In this document: in pieces, positions 1-10,758 of the stretch
Numbering within the stretch: position 1 is the stretch's first letter
Layout of the letters: every line of letters starts with the position of its first letter
Assembly: GCA_963839365.1 (NCBI GenBank)
Contig: CAWIUT010000001.1
Location: 682,001-746,000, forward strand
Source: DASSKA01 sp963839365
GTDB lineage: Bacteria; Actinomycetota; Actinomycetes; Propionibacteriales; Nocardioidaceae
Length of the DNA stretch: 64,000 nucleotides
Direction of reading: 5' to 3'
Notes under the pieces: generated by a model
Seen by the model: the letters and a program-made list of their open reading frames with translations, nothing else
Databases searched by the model: none
What the model was told of the DNA's origin: nothing
Program-made: the position numbers and the translations under genes

Positions 1-147
1 GCGGGGGTCGGCGTCCTTCTGCTGCTGCTGGGCATCGTGGCGCTGGACACCTCCCCCGTCGTGCGCAAGGAGCAGCGCATCGAGGAGCAGGAACGCGAAG
101 AGTCCGAGGAGCGGGGGGCGGCTCAGCCGGCCGAGGAGGCCGGCTGA
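1..147 (+). CDS. C-terminal end of a membrane protein (partial)
   Basis: The first 48 codons of the window are open in frame 1 and end in TGA at 145-147. They encode a hydrophobic stretch (AGVGVLLLLGIVAL) followed by a strongly charged tail rich in Glu and Arg and a short Ala/Pro end. This looks like the last transmembrane helix and cytoplasmic tail of a larger protein whose start lies left of the window. The family cannot be told from this fragment. It is convergent with the next gene, with 6 bases between the stops. Confidence 0.6.
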   Translation, partial: AGVGVLLLLLGIVALDTSPVVRKEQRIEEQEREESEERGAAQPAEEAG

Positions 148-153
148 GCCCGC

Positions 154-1404
154 TCAGCCGGCGGCGCCGCTGAGCACGGACTCGGCCAGCCCGTTGTGGT
201 GGCCGTCGTGCCCGTTCACGTGGGCTCTGTCGGACGCCGCCCGCCGGCGCATCTCGCTGGCCGTGGACCGCCACTGCACCGTGGGGGTGAAGAAGTCCGG
301 GTCGATCCGGGCGCGGTGCCGCTCGACGACGGAGAACATGGACTCGATCAAGGTGTCGCCGAGCAGATGCGGTCGCAGGCCGAGCCCGGTCAGCGCGGTG
401 TGGGTGACCCGGTAGTAGTGCTCATCGGCCTCCACCCGCGGGTTCGCCATGTGCTCGATCGATGCCTCGCCCGGGAAGCAGGAGACCACGGTCTCGGCGA
501 GCTGCTGGACCGACATCAACTCGGTCATCTGGTTGAACACCCGGAACTCGCCCGGCTCAGCGGGGTTCTCGCAGGCGAGCCGGATGCACTCAACCGTGTC
601 CCGGATGTCGATGATGCCGCGGGTCTGCCGGCCGGAGCCGTAGACGGTCAGCGGGTGGCCGAGCATCGCCTGCACCACGAACCGGTTCAGCACGGTCCCG
701 AAGATGGCGTCGTAGTCGAAGCGGGTGGAAAGCCGCGGGTCCCGAGCGGTCTGCGCGGTCTCCTGGCCGTAGACGACGCCCTGGTTGAGGTCCGTGGCCC
801 GCAGCCCCCAGGTCCGGCAGGCGAACTCGATGTTGTGGCTGTCGTGCACCTTCGAGAGGTGGTAGAACGACCCCGGCCGCTTCGGGTAGAGCACCCGGTC
901 GGTGCGGCCGTCGTGCTCGACGGTGAGCCAGCCCTCTTCGATGGTGATGTTCGGCGTGCCGTACTCCCCCATCGTGCCGAGCTTCACCAGGTGGATGTCC
1001 CGGTCCGCCTCGCCGAGCGCGAAGAGCAGGTTCAGCGTGCCCAGGACGTTGTTCTGCTGGGTGTAGACGGCGTGCTTCCGGTCGATCATGGAGTACGGCG
1101 CGGAGCGCTGCTCGGCGAAGTGCACGACCGCGTCGGGCCTGAACGAGTCGAGCATGCCGCTGGCGAAGTCCGGGTCGGTGAGGTCACCGTGGTAGGTCTC
1201 GATCCGGCGGCCGGTCAGCTGCTCCCAGGTGTCGGTGCGCACCTTGAGCGACTCCAGCGGCACCAGGCTCCCCACACCCATCTCGTGGTCGTACTGGCGG
1301 CGCACGAAGTTGTCGGCTATTCCGACGTCGTGCCCGCAGTCGGACAGGTGCAGGGCGGTCGGCCACCCGAGGTAGCCGTCACCACCAAGAACGAGAATGC
1401 GCAC
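154..1404 (-). CDS. sqdB: UDP-sulfoquinovose synthase homologue (SqdB/SQD1 family)
   Basis: Extended short-chain dehydrogenase that in known members converts UDP-glucose and sulfite to UDP-sulfoquinovose, the head-group donor of sulfolipid. The 416-residue protein has the NAD-binding GGDGYLGW motif at residues 7-14, a HFAEQRSAPYSMID segment, LGTMGEYGTPN with Thr144, and YHLSK with Tyr181 and Lys185. From memory these align with the plant SQD1 catalytic triad and spacing. I chose GTG at 1404, giving MRILVLGGDG, because a GGGAG site lies about 8 nt upstream; the frame is open further 5' without such a site. No sulfolipid glycosyltransferase (SqdX/SqdD) is visible nearby, so the product's fate is unknown. 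Family is near certain; the exact reaction is likely. Confidence 0.9.
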   Translation of the reverse strand: MRILVLGGDGYLGWPTALHLSDCGHDVGIADNFVRRQYDHEMGVGSLVPLESLKVRTDTWEQLTGRRIETYHGDLTDPDFASGMLDSFRPDAVVHFAEQRSAPYSMIDRKHAVYTQQNNVLGTLNLLFALGEADRDIHLVKLGTMGEYGTPNITIEEGWLTVEHDGRTDRVLYPKRPGSFYHLSKVHDSHNIEFACRTWGLRATDLNQGVVYGQETAQTARDPRLSTRFDYDAIFGTVLNRFVVQAMLGHPLTVYGSGRQTRGIIDIRDTVECIRLACENPAEPGEFRVFNQMTELMSVQQLAETVVSCFPGEASIEHMANPRVEADEHYYRVTHTALTGLGLRPHLLGDTLIESMFSVVERHRARIDPDFFTPTVQWRSTASEMRRRAASDRAHVNGHDGHHNGLAESVLSGAAG

Positions 1405-1500
1405 GCCAGATCTCCCTTCGACCGATGACCCCCGGCACAAATATGCCAGTCACAGCGGCGTTACCCCGTCGTGGGGAGGACAAACTCCACGCGCCGTGAG

Positions 1501-1522
1501 GTCCGGTCAGGTGCGTGTCCGG

Positions 1523-1527
<5 letters not shown>
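1501..1527. repeat. Two 11-bp direct repeats GTCCGGTCAGG
   Basis: GTCCGGTCAGG occurs at 1501-1511 and 1517-1527, a 16-bp period. The second copy contains the stop codon of glgX. The 118-bp gap to the SqdB-family gene also holds the likely promoter of that gene on the minus strand, with an AT-rich patch near 1438-1445. The repeat could be a regulator site or chance. Confidence 0.4.
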
Positions 1528-3652
<2,125 letters not shown>

Positions 3653-3705
3653 CAGAGCCTCTCCTCGCCCAGGCGGGCGCTTGACCGTTGTGGAAAGGTA
3701 ACAGT

Positions 3706-5082
3706 ATGGCAATCACGACCACCGACCCCCGCACCGGTGAGGTCGCCAAGACCTTCGAGGAGCTGACCGACGCGCAGGTCGAGGAGAAGCTCACCCGCGC
3801 CGCCGCCGCGGCCGACGACTACCGCCGTACGACGCACGAGCAGCGCGCCGGCTGGCTGCGCAGCGCGGCCGATGTGCTCGACCGGCGCACCGACGAGATC
3901 GCGTCGATGATGACCCTCGAGATGGGCAAGACCAAGAAGGCGTCCGTCGCCGAGGTCAACAAGTGCGCCTCCGTGCTGCGCTACTACGCCGACAACGCGG
4001 CCGACTTCCTCGCCGACGAGCCGGTGGACCCCGAGACGGTCAAAGCGGTCCGGGCCTACGCCCGCTACCAGCCGATCGGCGTGGTGCTGGCGATCATGCC
4101 GTGGAACTTCCCGCTGTGGCAGGCGATGCGGTTCGCCGCTCCGGCGCTGGCCGCCGGCAACGTGGGCCTGCTCAAGCACGCCAGCAACGTGCCCCAGACC
4201 GCGCTGTTCATGGAGGAGCTGTTCCGCGAGGCGGGCTTCCCCGGCGATGTGTTCCAGACCCTGCTGATCGGCAGCAGCAAGGTCAACGCGGTCCTGCGTG
4301 ACGACCGGGTGGCCGCGGCCACGCTGACCGGCAGCGAGGGTGCCGGGGTCGCGGTCGCGCGCACCGCCGGGGAGTCCCTGAAGAAGGTGGTCCTCGAGCT
4401 CGGCGGCTCCGACCCGTTCGTCGTGATGCCCTCCGCCGACCTGGCCCGGGCCGCCAAGGTCGCCACCACCTCGCGCTGCCAGAACAACGGGCAGAGCTGC
4501 ATCTCCGCGAAGCGGTTCATCGTGCACGCCGACGTCTACGACGAGTTCCTCGAGCTGTTCACCAAGGAGATGTCGGCGCTGGTGGTCGGCGACCCGATGG
4601 AGGACGGCACCGACGTGGGGCCGCTGGCCACCGAGCAGGGCCGCGCCGATGTCGAGGAGCAGGTCAAGGACGCGGTCGACAAGGGCGCCACCATCGTGGT
4701 GGGCGGTGAGCGCCCGGCCCGCGCCGGCTGGTGGTTCCCGCCGACGCTGCTCACCGGCATCACCCCGGAGATGGACATGTACACCGAGGAGGTGTTCGGC
4801 CCGGTCGCCCAGGTCTACCGGGTCGCGGACATCGACGAGGCGGTCCGGCTGGCCAATGCCACCCGGTTCGGCCTCGGGTCCAACGCCTGGACCAACGACC
4901 CCGAGGAGCGTGAGGTCTTCATCCGCGACCTGGCCGCCGGGCAGACGTTCATCAACGGGATGACCGCCTCGTTCCCGCCGCTGCCGTTCGGCGGGGTGAA
5001 GGCGTCCGGCCATGGCCGGGAGCTGGCCGTGCACGGCATCCGCGAGTTCACCAACATCAAGACCGTCTGGATCGGCGAGTAG
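3706..5082 (+). CDS. gabD: NAD(P)-dependent succinate-semialdehyde dehydrogenase
   Basis: Aldehyde dehydrogenase superfamily member of 458 residues, closest by motif memory to the actinobacterial GabD1 type, which oxidises succinate semialdehyde to succinate in the cytosol. The cofactor segment [10 protein letters not shown] is at 131-140, the general base Glu231 lies in VLELGGSDP and nucleophile Cys265 in [14 protein letters not shown] 3706 follows an AAAGG site. A glutamate decarboxylase lies about 44 kb away in the same window, so a GABA route is conceivable, but no GABA transaminase is seen. It might also help oxidise 2-oxoglutarate semialdehyde, since the island's own dehydrogenase at 22297-23423 is broken; that is speculation. 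Confidence 0.9.
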   Translation: MAITTTDPRTGEVAKTFEELTDAQVEEKLTRAAAAADDYRRTTHEQRAGWLRSAADVLDRRTDEIASMMTLEMGKTKKASVAEVNKCASVLRYYADNAADFLADEPVDPETVKAVRAYARYQPIGVVLAIMPWNFPLWQAMRFAAPALAAGNVGLLKHASNVPQTALFMEELFREAGFPGDVFQTLLIGSSKVNAVLRDDRVAAATLTGSEGAGVAVARTAGESLKKVVLELGGSDPFVVMPSADLARAAKVATTSRCQNNGQSCISAKRFIVHADVYDEFLELFTKEMSALVVGDPMEDGTDVGPLATEQGRADVEEQVKDAVDKGATIVVGGERPARAGWWFPPTLLTGITPEMDMYTEEVFGPVAQVYRVADIDEAVRLANATRFGLGSNAWTNDPEEREVFIRDLAAGQTFINGMTASFPPLPFGGVKASGHGRELAVHGIREFTNIKTVWIGE

Positions 5083-5129
5083 CAGAGGCCTCCTCCTCGA
5101 GAACGAAGACCGGAGGGGTCGCGCGCCGC

Positions 5130-5135
5130 TAGCGT
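5130..5135 (+). promoter_or_regulatory. -10 box of a leaderless histidine kinase mRNA
   Basis: TAGCGT lies 6 nt before the GTG at 5142 and no Shine-Dalgarno site is present. This spacing places the transcription start on or next to the start codon, the arrangement typical of actinobacterial leaderless genes. Confidence 0.5.
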
Positions 5136-5141
5136 TTGCGC

Positions 5142-6284
5142 GTGCGCATGATGCCGCCGTGGGCGGCGGCCCGATGGCCGGTGCGGCTCCGCGACCTGGG
5201 GCTGGTGGCGGTCTGTGCGGTGCTGGGCGTGGCCGGGACGTTCGACGCCGCGACCACGCCGGGGCCCCCCTGGCTGCTGCTCACCCTGATCGGGTTCGGC
5301 TGCGTCCTGCTTCCGTGGCGCCGACGGTGGCCGACCGGTTGCTTCGTGCTGACCGCCCTGCCGTTGACGGCCTACTTCTTGGTCTTCGGCGCCCCGGAGA
5401 ACGGCGGGATGCTTCTCCTGCTCGTCGCGCTGGTCTACGCGGTGGGCCGGTGGGAGCCGGACCGGCGTCTCGCCGGGCTGGTGCTGGCGCTGACCGTGCC
5501 GGTGCTGGCCGTCCACGAGTGGCGGGACCCGACCAACACCAGCTGGCACCTGCTGCTCCTCGCGCTGCCGTACGACGCCCTGGGGCTGTGCGCGTGGCTG
5601 CTGGGCGCCTTCGTGCGGGCACGTGGCGAGCAACGTGCCGCGGCGGCGATCCGCATCGCGGCCGAGGAGCGCACCAGGATCGCCCGGGAGCTGCACGACA
5701 TCGTGGCCCACGGCATCGGCGTGATGGTGCTGCAGGCCGAGGGCGCCGCGGAGATCGCCGCCCAGGACCCGGACCGGGCGCGCCGTGCGATGGAGCAGGT
5801 GGCCGAGAGCGGACGCGCGTCCCTGGTGGAGATGCGCCGCGCCCTGGGGGCGCTGCGTGACCGCTCCGGGGCGTCCACCGCGCCGCAGCCCGGGCTGGCG
5901 CAGCTCGACGACCTGCTCGGCAAGGTGCGTGACACCGGCCTGAGCGTCGACCTCGCCACCACCGGTGAGCAGTGCCAGCTCGCCGCCGGGGTGGACCTCG
6001 CGGCCTACCGGGTCATCCAGGAGGCGTTGACCAACACCCTGCGCCACGCCCGGGCGAGCCGGGCCGTGGTGAGCGTGCACCACCGACCGGACCGGGTCGA
6101 GGTCGAGATCTGTGACGACGGACGTGGTCACGGCGGCCGCGAGAGCGGTGGGACCCCAGAGGGGCGTGGCCTGATGGGAATGCGTGAACGGGTCGGTCTG
6201 CTCGGCGGTCGTCTGGAGGCCGGTCCGTCGTCCACCGGTGGCTTCCGGGTCGCCGCCGTGCTCCCGACCGGGCCCGGCTCGTGA
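5142..6284 (+). CDS. Membrane sensor histidine kinase (NarL/HisKA_3 type)
   Basis: Two-component sensor of about 380 residues. The N-terminal 150 residues form about five transmembrane segments without a clear extracellular domain, so the signal is probably sensed in or near the membrane. The dimerisation motif ARELHDIVAHG carries His185, the predicted phosphorylation site. The ATPase domain has VIQEALTNTLRHA and CDDGRGHGG motifs and a final GLMGMRERVGLLGG. GTG 5142 is chosen because of the -10 box 6 nt upstream; ATG codons at 5148 and 5151 are alternatives. It overlaps the response regulator gene by 4 bases (GTGA), so the two form one unit. The signal is unknown. Confidence 0.9.
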   Translation: MRMMPPWAAARWPVRLRDLGLVAVCAVLGVAGTFDAATTPGPPWLLLTLIGFGCVLLPWRRRWPTGCFVLTALPLTAYFLVFGAPENGGMLLLLVALVYAVGRWEPDRRLAGLVLALTVPVLAVHEWRDPTNTSWHLLLLALPYDALGLCAWLLGAFVRARGEQRAAAAIRIAAEERTRIARELHDIVAHGIGVMVLQAEGAAEIAAQDPDRARRAMEQVAESGRASLVEMRRALGALRDRSGASTAPQPGLAQLDDLLGKVRDTGLSVDLATTGEQCQLAAGVDLAAYRVIQEALTNTLRHARASRAVVSVHHRPDRVEVEICDDGRGHGGRESGGTPEGRGLMGMRERVGLLGGRLEAGPSSTGGFRVAAVLPTGPGS

Positions 6285-6940
6285 GCACCATCCGGTTGGT
6301 GGTCGTCGACGACCAGGACCTGGTGCGGGACGGGCTGACCATGGTTCTCGACGCCCAGCCCGACATGGAGGTGGTCGGCACCGCGACCGACGGGGTGGAG
6401 GCACTCGAGCTGGTGCAGCAGCTGGTTCCCGAGGTGGTGCTGATGGACATCCGGATGCCGAGGCTGGACGGGGTGGAGGCCACCCGCCGGCTGGCCGCCT
6501 CCGGCTGCCCCTCCCGCATCCTGGTGCTGACCACCTACGACCTCGACGAGTACGTCACCGCGGCGTTGCGCGCCGGCGCCAGCGGTTTCCTGCTGAAGGA
6601 CGCACCGCGGCACCGGCTGCTCTCGGCGATCCGGGCCGCCATGGATGGCAACACCGTCCTCGCGCCCGCGGTCACCCACCGGGTGCTCGAGGCCTACATG
6701 AACCGGCGGGCCGCGGCCCGGGACCCGCGCCTGGAACGGTTGACCGCCCGGGAGACCGAGGTGCTGCGCCTGCTCGCCCAGGGGCTGTCCAACGCGGAGA
6801 TCGCCGCCCACCTGGTCCTCAGCGTGACGACGGTGAAGTCGCACGTGGCCCGGTTGCTGGCCAAGCTCGAGCTGCGCGACCGGGTGCAGGCCGTGGTGCT
6901 CGCCTACGAGACCGGGGTCGCCGGCCCGGCTCAGCGGTAG
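6281..6940 (+). CDS. NarL/LuxR-family response regulator
   Basis: Partner of the preceding kinase. The 219-residue protein has a receiver domain with the acidic DDQD pocket at 10-13, phospho-acceptor Asp56 in VLMDIRMP and a conserved Lys in LLKDAP. It is followed by a LuxR-type helix-turn-helix (LTARETEVLRLLAQGLSNAEIA, then TTVKSHVARLLAKL). The gene starts with GTG inside the kinase stop codon. Its 3' end overlaps by 10 bp the end of the convergent acyl-CoA dehydrogenase gene, so antisense interference between the two transcripts is possible. Targets are not known. Confidence 0.92.
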   Translation: MSTIRLVVVDDQDLVRDGLTMVLDAQPDMEVVGTATDGVEALELVQQLVPEVVLMDIRMPRLDGVEATRRLAASGCPSRILVLTTYDLDEYVTAALRAGASGFLLKDAPRHRLLSAIRAAMDGNTVLAPAVTHRVLEAYMNRRAAARDPRLERLTARETEVLRLLAQGLSNAEIAAHLVLSVTTVKSHVARLLAKLELRDRVQAVVLAYETGVAGPAQR

Positions 6941-8934
6941 CGGCGCGCCTGGTTCTCCACCCGGGACGGCCCGGGCTCCCAGTCGGCGATCCACGGGCCG
7001 GTGCCCTCCGAGACGTCGACCACTCCGGCCTCCAGCCAGGTCACGTCGCCATCGAGCACCCGTCTCGCCAGCCGCCGGTCGGCGGCGTCGGTGTTGTGCC
7101 ACAGCCCGTCGAACAGCTTCTCGACCCGCAGCCGGGACTGCGCGCAGAACACCTCGGCGAGTTCGGTGGCGGCGGCCGCCTGTTCCGGTTGGGTCGTGCG
7201 CAGCATCTCGGCGCGGACGCAGCAGGCAGCCATCGCGAACAGCTCCGCCCCGATGTCGACGATGCGGCCGAGGAAGACCTGCTGGTACTCCAGCTTCGCC
7301 TGCCACCGGCTCATGCCGTAGAAGGTCTGCCGCGCCAGCTTGCGCGAGCTGCGCTCGACGTACCGCAGGTGCTTGGCCAGCCGGCCGAACTCGGTGTACG
7401 ACGTGGGCACCGCGCCCTTGCCGGTGACCAGCCGCGGCAGCCATCGTGCGTAGAAGCCGCTCGCCTGCACCGCCGCCCTGGCCTTGGCCGGGAGCTCGGC
7501 ATCGGGCGCCGCCAGGTCCCCGGCCGCCTTGAGGTGCTCGTCGACCGCCTCGCGGGCGATCAGCAGCCGCATGATCTCCGTCGAGCCCTCGAAGATCCGG
7601 TTGATGCGCAGGTCGCGCAGGACCTGCTCCGCGGGGACCGCGCGCTCGCCGCGCGCCGCCAGCGAGTCGGCGGTCTCGTAGCCGCGTCCGCCGCGCACCT
7701 GCACCAGGTCGTCCGCGACCCGCCAGGCCATCTCACTGGACCACAGCTTGGCAAGGGCGGCCTCGATCCGGATGTCCTTGGTGCCGGCGTCGGCCAGCCG
7801 GGCGGACAGCTCGAAGACCGCCTCCATCGCGAACGCGGTGGCGGCCATGGACGACAGCTTCTCGGCTACCGCGGCATGGTCGCCGACGCGGCGTCCCCAC
7901 TGCACCCGCTCCGCGGACCAGCCGCGTGCGATCTTCAGGCACCACTTGCCCGCACCCGCACACATCGCGGGGATGGACAGCCGCCCGGTGTTGAGGGTGG
8001 TCAGGGCGATCTTCAGCCCCTCGCCCTCCTTGCCGAGCCGGTTCTCGGCAGCCACCTTGACCTGGTGGAACCGGGTGACGCCGTTCTCGATGCCTCTCAG
8101 ACCCATGAACGCGTTGCGGTTCTCCACCGTGACGCCCGGCGAGTCGGCCTCCACGACGAACGCGGTGATCCCGCCGGGACCGTTCTCGTGCGCCGGCACC
8201 TTGGCCATCACCACCAGCAGCTCCGCGATCACCCCGTTGGTGGTCCACAGCTTGACGCCGTCGAGCAGGTAGCCGTCCTCCGTCGGCGTGGCGATGGCTC
8301 CGAGCCGCGCCGGGTCGGAGCCCACGTCGGGCTCGGTGAGCAGGAACGCGGAGACGGCTCCCTCTGCACAGCGGGGCAGGAACGCCCGCTTCTGCGCCTG
8401 GGTCCCGAACATCTTCACCGGCTCGGGAACACCGATGGACTGGTGCGCCGACAGCAGGGCGCCGACGGTCGGGTGGACCGAGCCGGCCAGCATGAGCGCG
8501 CGGCCGTAGTAGTACATCGACAGTCCCAGACCGCCGTACTCGCGCGGGATCTTCATGCCGAACACCCCGAGGTCGGCGAAGCCCTTGACGTACTCGTCGG
8601 GGATCTTGGCCTCCCGGTCGATGCGCAGCCCGTCGAGGCTTCGGCAGTACTCCTCCAGGCGGGCCAGGAACTGCTCCCCGCGGGCGGTCTCGTCCGCCGG
8701 CGCGGTGGGATGCGGATGAACCAGGCCGAGGTCGAACCGGCCGAGGTAGAGCTCCTTGGCGAAGCTCGGCCGGCTCCAGCCACTCTCGCGTGCCGCTTCG
8801 GCGACCTCTCGCGCCTGCTGCTCGCTGACCTCGGCAGCGCCCCCCGAGCCTCGCACCGAGGGGCCTCCGGCCTGCTCCGGGCTCACGTCTGGGCTCACGT
8901 CTGGGCTCACGTCTGGGCTCGGTTCTGGGCTCAC
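6931..8934 (-). CDS. Acyl-CoA dehydrogenase (FadE-like)
   Basis: Flavoprotein for the first step of fatty-acid beta-oxidation or a related acyl-CoA oxidation. About 667 residues, longer than a classical 380-residue enzyme because of a C-terminal extension of about 200 residues, as in other long FadE proteins. Visible motifs are LTEPDVGSDPARLGA (FAD-binding loop), LWTTNG, and GSTEIMRLLIAREA near the usual active-site position. ATG 8940 directly abuts the GGGAG site with no spacing, so GTG 8934, 6 nt downstream of GGAG, is the better start. The N-terminus is low-complexity, with SPDV repeats from a 12-bp tandem repeat. The substrate chain length cannot be told. Confidence 0.88.
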   Translation of the reverse strand: MSPEPSPDVSPDVSPDVSPEQAGGPSVRGSGGAAEVSEQQAREVAEAARESGWSRPSFAKELYLGRFDLGLVHPHPTAPADETARGEQFLARLEEYCRSLDGLRIDREAKIPDEYVKGFADLGVFGMKIPREYGGLGLSMYYYGRALMLAGSVHPTVGALLSAHQSIGVPEPVKMFGTQAQKRAFLPRCAEGAVSAFLLTEPDVGSDPARLGAIATPTEDGYLLDGVKLWTTNGVIAELLVVMAKVPAHENGPGGITAFVVEADSPGVTVENRNAFMGLRGIENGVTRFHQVKVAAENRLGKEGEGLKIALTTLNTGRLSIPAMCAGAGKWCLKIARGWSAERVQWGRRVGDHAAVAEKLSSMAATAFAMEAVFELSARLADAGTKDIRIEAALAKLWSSEMAWRVADDLVQVRGGRGYETADSLAARGERAVPAEQVLRDLRINRIFEGSTEIMRLLIAREAVDEHLKAAGDLAAPDAELPAKARAAVQASGFYARWLPRLVTGKGAVPTSYTEFGRLAKHLRYVERSSRKLARQTFYGMSRWQAKLEYQQVFLGRIVDIGAELFAMAACCVRAEMLRTTQPEQAAAATELAEVFCAQSRLRVEKLFDGLWHNTDAADRRLARRVLDGDVTWLEAGVVDVSEGTGPWIADWEPGPSRVENQARRYR
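8879..8934. repeat. 12-bp tandem repeat at the 5' end of the acyl-CoA dehydrogenase gene
   Basis: The unit GGGCTCACGTCT occurs three times exactly (8879-8914), followed by a degenerate copy and a partial copy. It encodes repeated Ser-Pro-Asp-Val on the minus strand. Length changes by one unit would keep the reading frame, so this disordered N-terminus may vary between strains. Confidence 0.85.
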
Positions 8935-8945
8935 TGGCATCTCCC

Positions 8946-8981
8946 TTCGGAAGCTACTGCCCAGTGTTACTCCGAAGTAGC
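8946..8981. promoter_or_regulatory. Inverted repeats upstream of the acyl-CoA dehydrogenase gene
   Basis: Two overlapping inverted repeats lie just upstream of the gene: TTCGGA (8946-8951) with TCCGAA (8971-8976), and GCTACT (8953-8958) with AGTAGC (8976-8981). The minus strand also has a possible -10 box TAGCTT in this segment. Arms of this kind suit a TetR-type fatty-acid repressor, but no such gene is adjacent. The rest of 8982-9081 shows nothing recognisable. Confidence 0.35.
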
Positions 8982-9081
8982 GGCGTACGGAAGGGCGCGT
9001 CCCCGCCAGAGCCCCGGCCGGGCACCAGACGAACCATCCCGGCCAACCCCCGAAGGTGCTCCACTCAGCCGTCCGGGCCGG

Positions 9082-9708
9082 TCACAAGCGGTTTCGGACG
9101 CCGGGCTCGCCCTCGGGGATGACGTCGCGGGTCCGGCCGACCGGCAGGAGGGTCCGGTGCCGCGCGCCTTCGAGCTCGAACGCCAGCGCGGCGTAGAGGG
9201 CCGCGACCCCGAGGGCCAGCCCGACGCAGGCGGCCGCGATCCGCACCGAGTCCGCCCCGGTCAGCTGGGCAGCACCGGTCACCGCGAACCGGGTGGCGGT
9301 CAGGGCCATCACGCCTGCCGCCACCCGCTTGCCTCCCGAGGAGACGACCGGGACGAGCAGCGCGACGCCGCAGGCGACCAGGGCAACCCCGAGCCCCGCG
9401 CTGGTCGACCCGGGAGGGGCCTTCAGGGTCTCGACACCGGTGAGCGCCCAGGTGCCGGACAGGAAGGCCATCCCGGTGCCGGCCACCGGGTCGCGGGCCA
9501 GGTAGCCGAACACGCTGGCCAGCAGCTGCAGAGGGGCGGTGATCAGCAGCGCCATCCTGGCCGCGGTCTGCTCCTGGCTGACCGGGATCCAGCGCAGCTC
9601 GACGACCGCGAAGACTGAGGTGGTGACCGCCAGAGCCATGAAGCCCAGCGGGATGGGGGTCCCGATCGGCCTCAGGAAGACACGAGCTGGAGGTCCGTCC
9701 CCCGGCAT
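9082..9708 (-). CDS. Six-helix membrane protein resembling the GPR1/FUN34/YaaH acetate uptake family
   Basis: A 208-residue protein with about six hydrophobic segments. The N-terminal segment IGTPIPLGFMALAVTT recalls the NPAPLGL-type signature at the start of the acetate/succinate permease family, and overall length and helix number fit. The C-terminus is a short charged cytoplasmic tail. Its ATG overlaps the stop codon of the upstream gene by one base (TGATG), so translation is probably coupled. The family assignment is from a short motif only, so transport of acetate is a suggestion. Confidence 0.55.
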   Translation of the reverse strand: MPGDGPPARVFLRPIGTPIPLGFMALAVTTSVFAVVELRWIPVSQEQTAARMALLITAPLQLLASVFGYLARDPVAGTGMAFLSGTWALTGVETLKAPPGSTSAGLGVALVACGVALLVPVVSSGGKRVAAGVMALTATRFAVTGAAQLTGADSVRIAAACVGLALGVAALYAALAFELEGARHRTLLPVGRTRDVIPEGEPGVRNRL

Positions 9709-10079
9709 CAGCTGCGCTGCTCGTCGGTGAACAGCACCTTGCCCGGCTCGAACTCGGGTCCCTCGACGCTGGTCTTGGCTGCGGAGGCGATGACCTGGCG
9801 CACGTGAGCCCGGTCCCGGTCCCTGCCGGCCGGCGTGTTGACCACCAGGCGGATCACACCGTCCTGGTTGTCCGCCGATGCTTCATAGCCGGCATCGGTC
9901 ATGGCGGAGACGAGCACCACCGGGTCCTGACCGGTGGGAATGTCGTAGTAGAGCGACTCGACACGCGAGTCCTCCACCGTGTCGCCTCTCTTGGCCACCT
10001 TGATCATCATCCGGGTCACCACGATGAACCCGACGATGGCCAGGATGATGATTCCCACCAGGATCGCGGAAAAGATCAT
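9708..10079 (-). CDS. Small single-pass membrane protein of unknown function
   Basis: The 123-residue product starts with one strong transmembrane helix (MIFSAILVGIIILAIVGF) followed by a soluble domain of about 95 residues that includes a YYDIPTGQDPVVLVSAM segment. I do not recognise the family. ATG 10079 is preferred over the longer open frame because an AGGAGG site lies 9 nt upstream. It is coupled to the six-helix protein gene that follows, which suggests a shared membrane role. The 112 bp upstream hold only its promoter region. Confidence 0.7.
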   Translation of the reverse strand: MIFSAILVGIIILAIVGFIVVTRMMIKVAKRGDTVEDSRVESLYYDIPTGQDPVVLVSAMTDAGYEASADNQDGVIRLVVNTPAGRDRDRAHVRQVIASAAKTSVEGPEFEPGKVLFTDEQRS

Positions 10080-10191
10080 CTGGGTCTGCCTCCTGCATCT
10101 CGTCCGGAGGCTTCGATGGTGCCCGTAGGCCCCCTTTCCAAACCCCTTTGCCAAGCCGTGCCGCGCGCAGCGGTGCTGCGGCCGTGGCCTG

Positions 10192-10698
10192 TCAGCTCGG
10201 CAGCAGCCCCCGGGCGAACGCGGCCTGGCCGACGTGCTCGGCGTCGTCGTCGAGCACGCTGACCAGCCGCACCGACAACGTCACCGGCGGGTCCCAGCGC
10301 TCGTCGACGATCCGGTCGAGATCGGCGTCTCGCAGGCCGCGCAGGTAGTCGAGGGTGCTCTCGTGCACGTCGTCGTGGTACCCGGCCAGCAGGTCCGCCC
10401 CGACCTTCACCGCGTCGACCTCCTGGGAGCTGTGCCCGAACCCGGTCGCCGCCTCGCCGAAGGGGAGCCCGAACCGGCCGGACCAGCCGTGCTCGGTCCA
10501 GGCCTGCTTGGCGCCCGCGACCTCGGCGATGTGGTCGTCCTGCACGCGGGTGAGGTGCCACACCAGCCAGGCGATGGAGTTGCCCTTGCCCTCGGGCCGG
10601 AACGTCAGCTGTTCCTGGCTCAAGCCGTCCAGCACGGCGTGGACGTTCTCGCGGACCCGGTCGAAGCCGTCGATGAGGATGTCAGAAGTACTCGCCAT
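10192..10698 (-). CDS. DinB-family metalloprotein
   Basis: A 168-residue four-helix-bundle protein of the DinB/DUF664 superfamily, whose members include mycothiol- and bacillithiol-dependent transferases. Conserved elements are AWLVWHLTRVQDDHI, carrying two His of the usual metal site, and a third His in DDAEHVGQAAF. Actinobacteria use mycothiol, so a mycothiol-dependent detoxification role is plausible but not shown. There is no Shine-Dalgarno site; a TAGCCT box at 10707-10712 lies 8 nt before the ATG, suggesting a near-leaderless mRNA. Confidence 0.82.
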   Translation of the reverse strand: MASTSDILIDGFDRVRENVHAVLDGLSQEQLTFRPEGKGNSIAWLVWHLTRVQDDHIAEVAGAKQAWTEHGWSGRFGLPFGEAATGFGHSSQEVDAVKVGADLLAGYHDDVHESTLDYLRGLRDADLDRIVDERWDPPVTLSVRLVSVLDDDAEHVGQAAFARGLLPS

Positions 10699-10758
10699 GG
10701 TGAACCAGGCTATCCAACTCCCCGGGGTGGAGCCGAGTCCCCGAGCTCCTCAGCCGGC

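Noticed and set aside
5083..5129. Rho-independent terminator after the semialdehyde dehydrogenase gene
   Set aside because: CCTCC and GGAGG could pair, but the stem is only 5 bp with a long loop and no T-tract.
6184..9618. A 1144-codon open frame on the plus strand
   Set aside because: It runs antisense through the acyl-CoA dehydrogenase and neighbouring genes; its composition (Gly, Arg, His, Val, Pro rich) is typical of antisense frames in GC-rich DNA and it has no domain.
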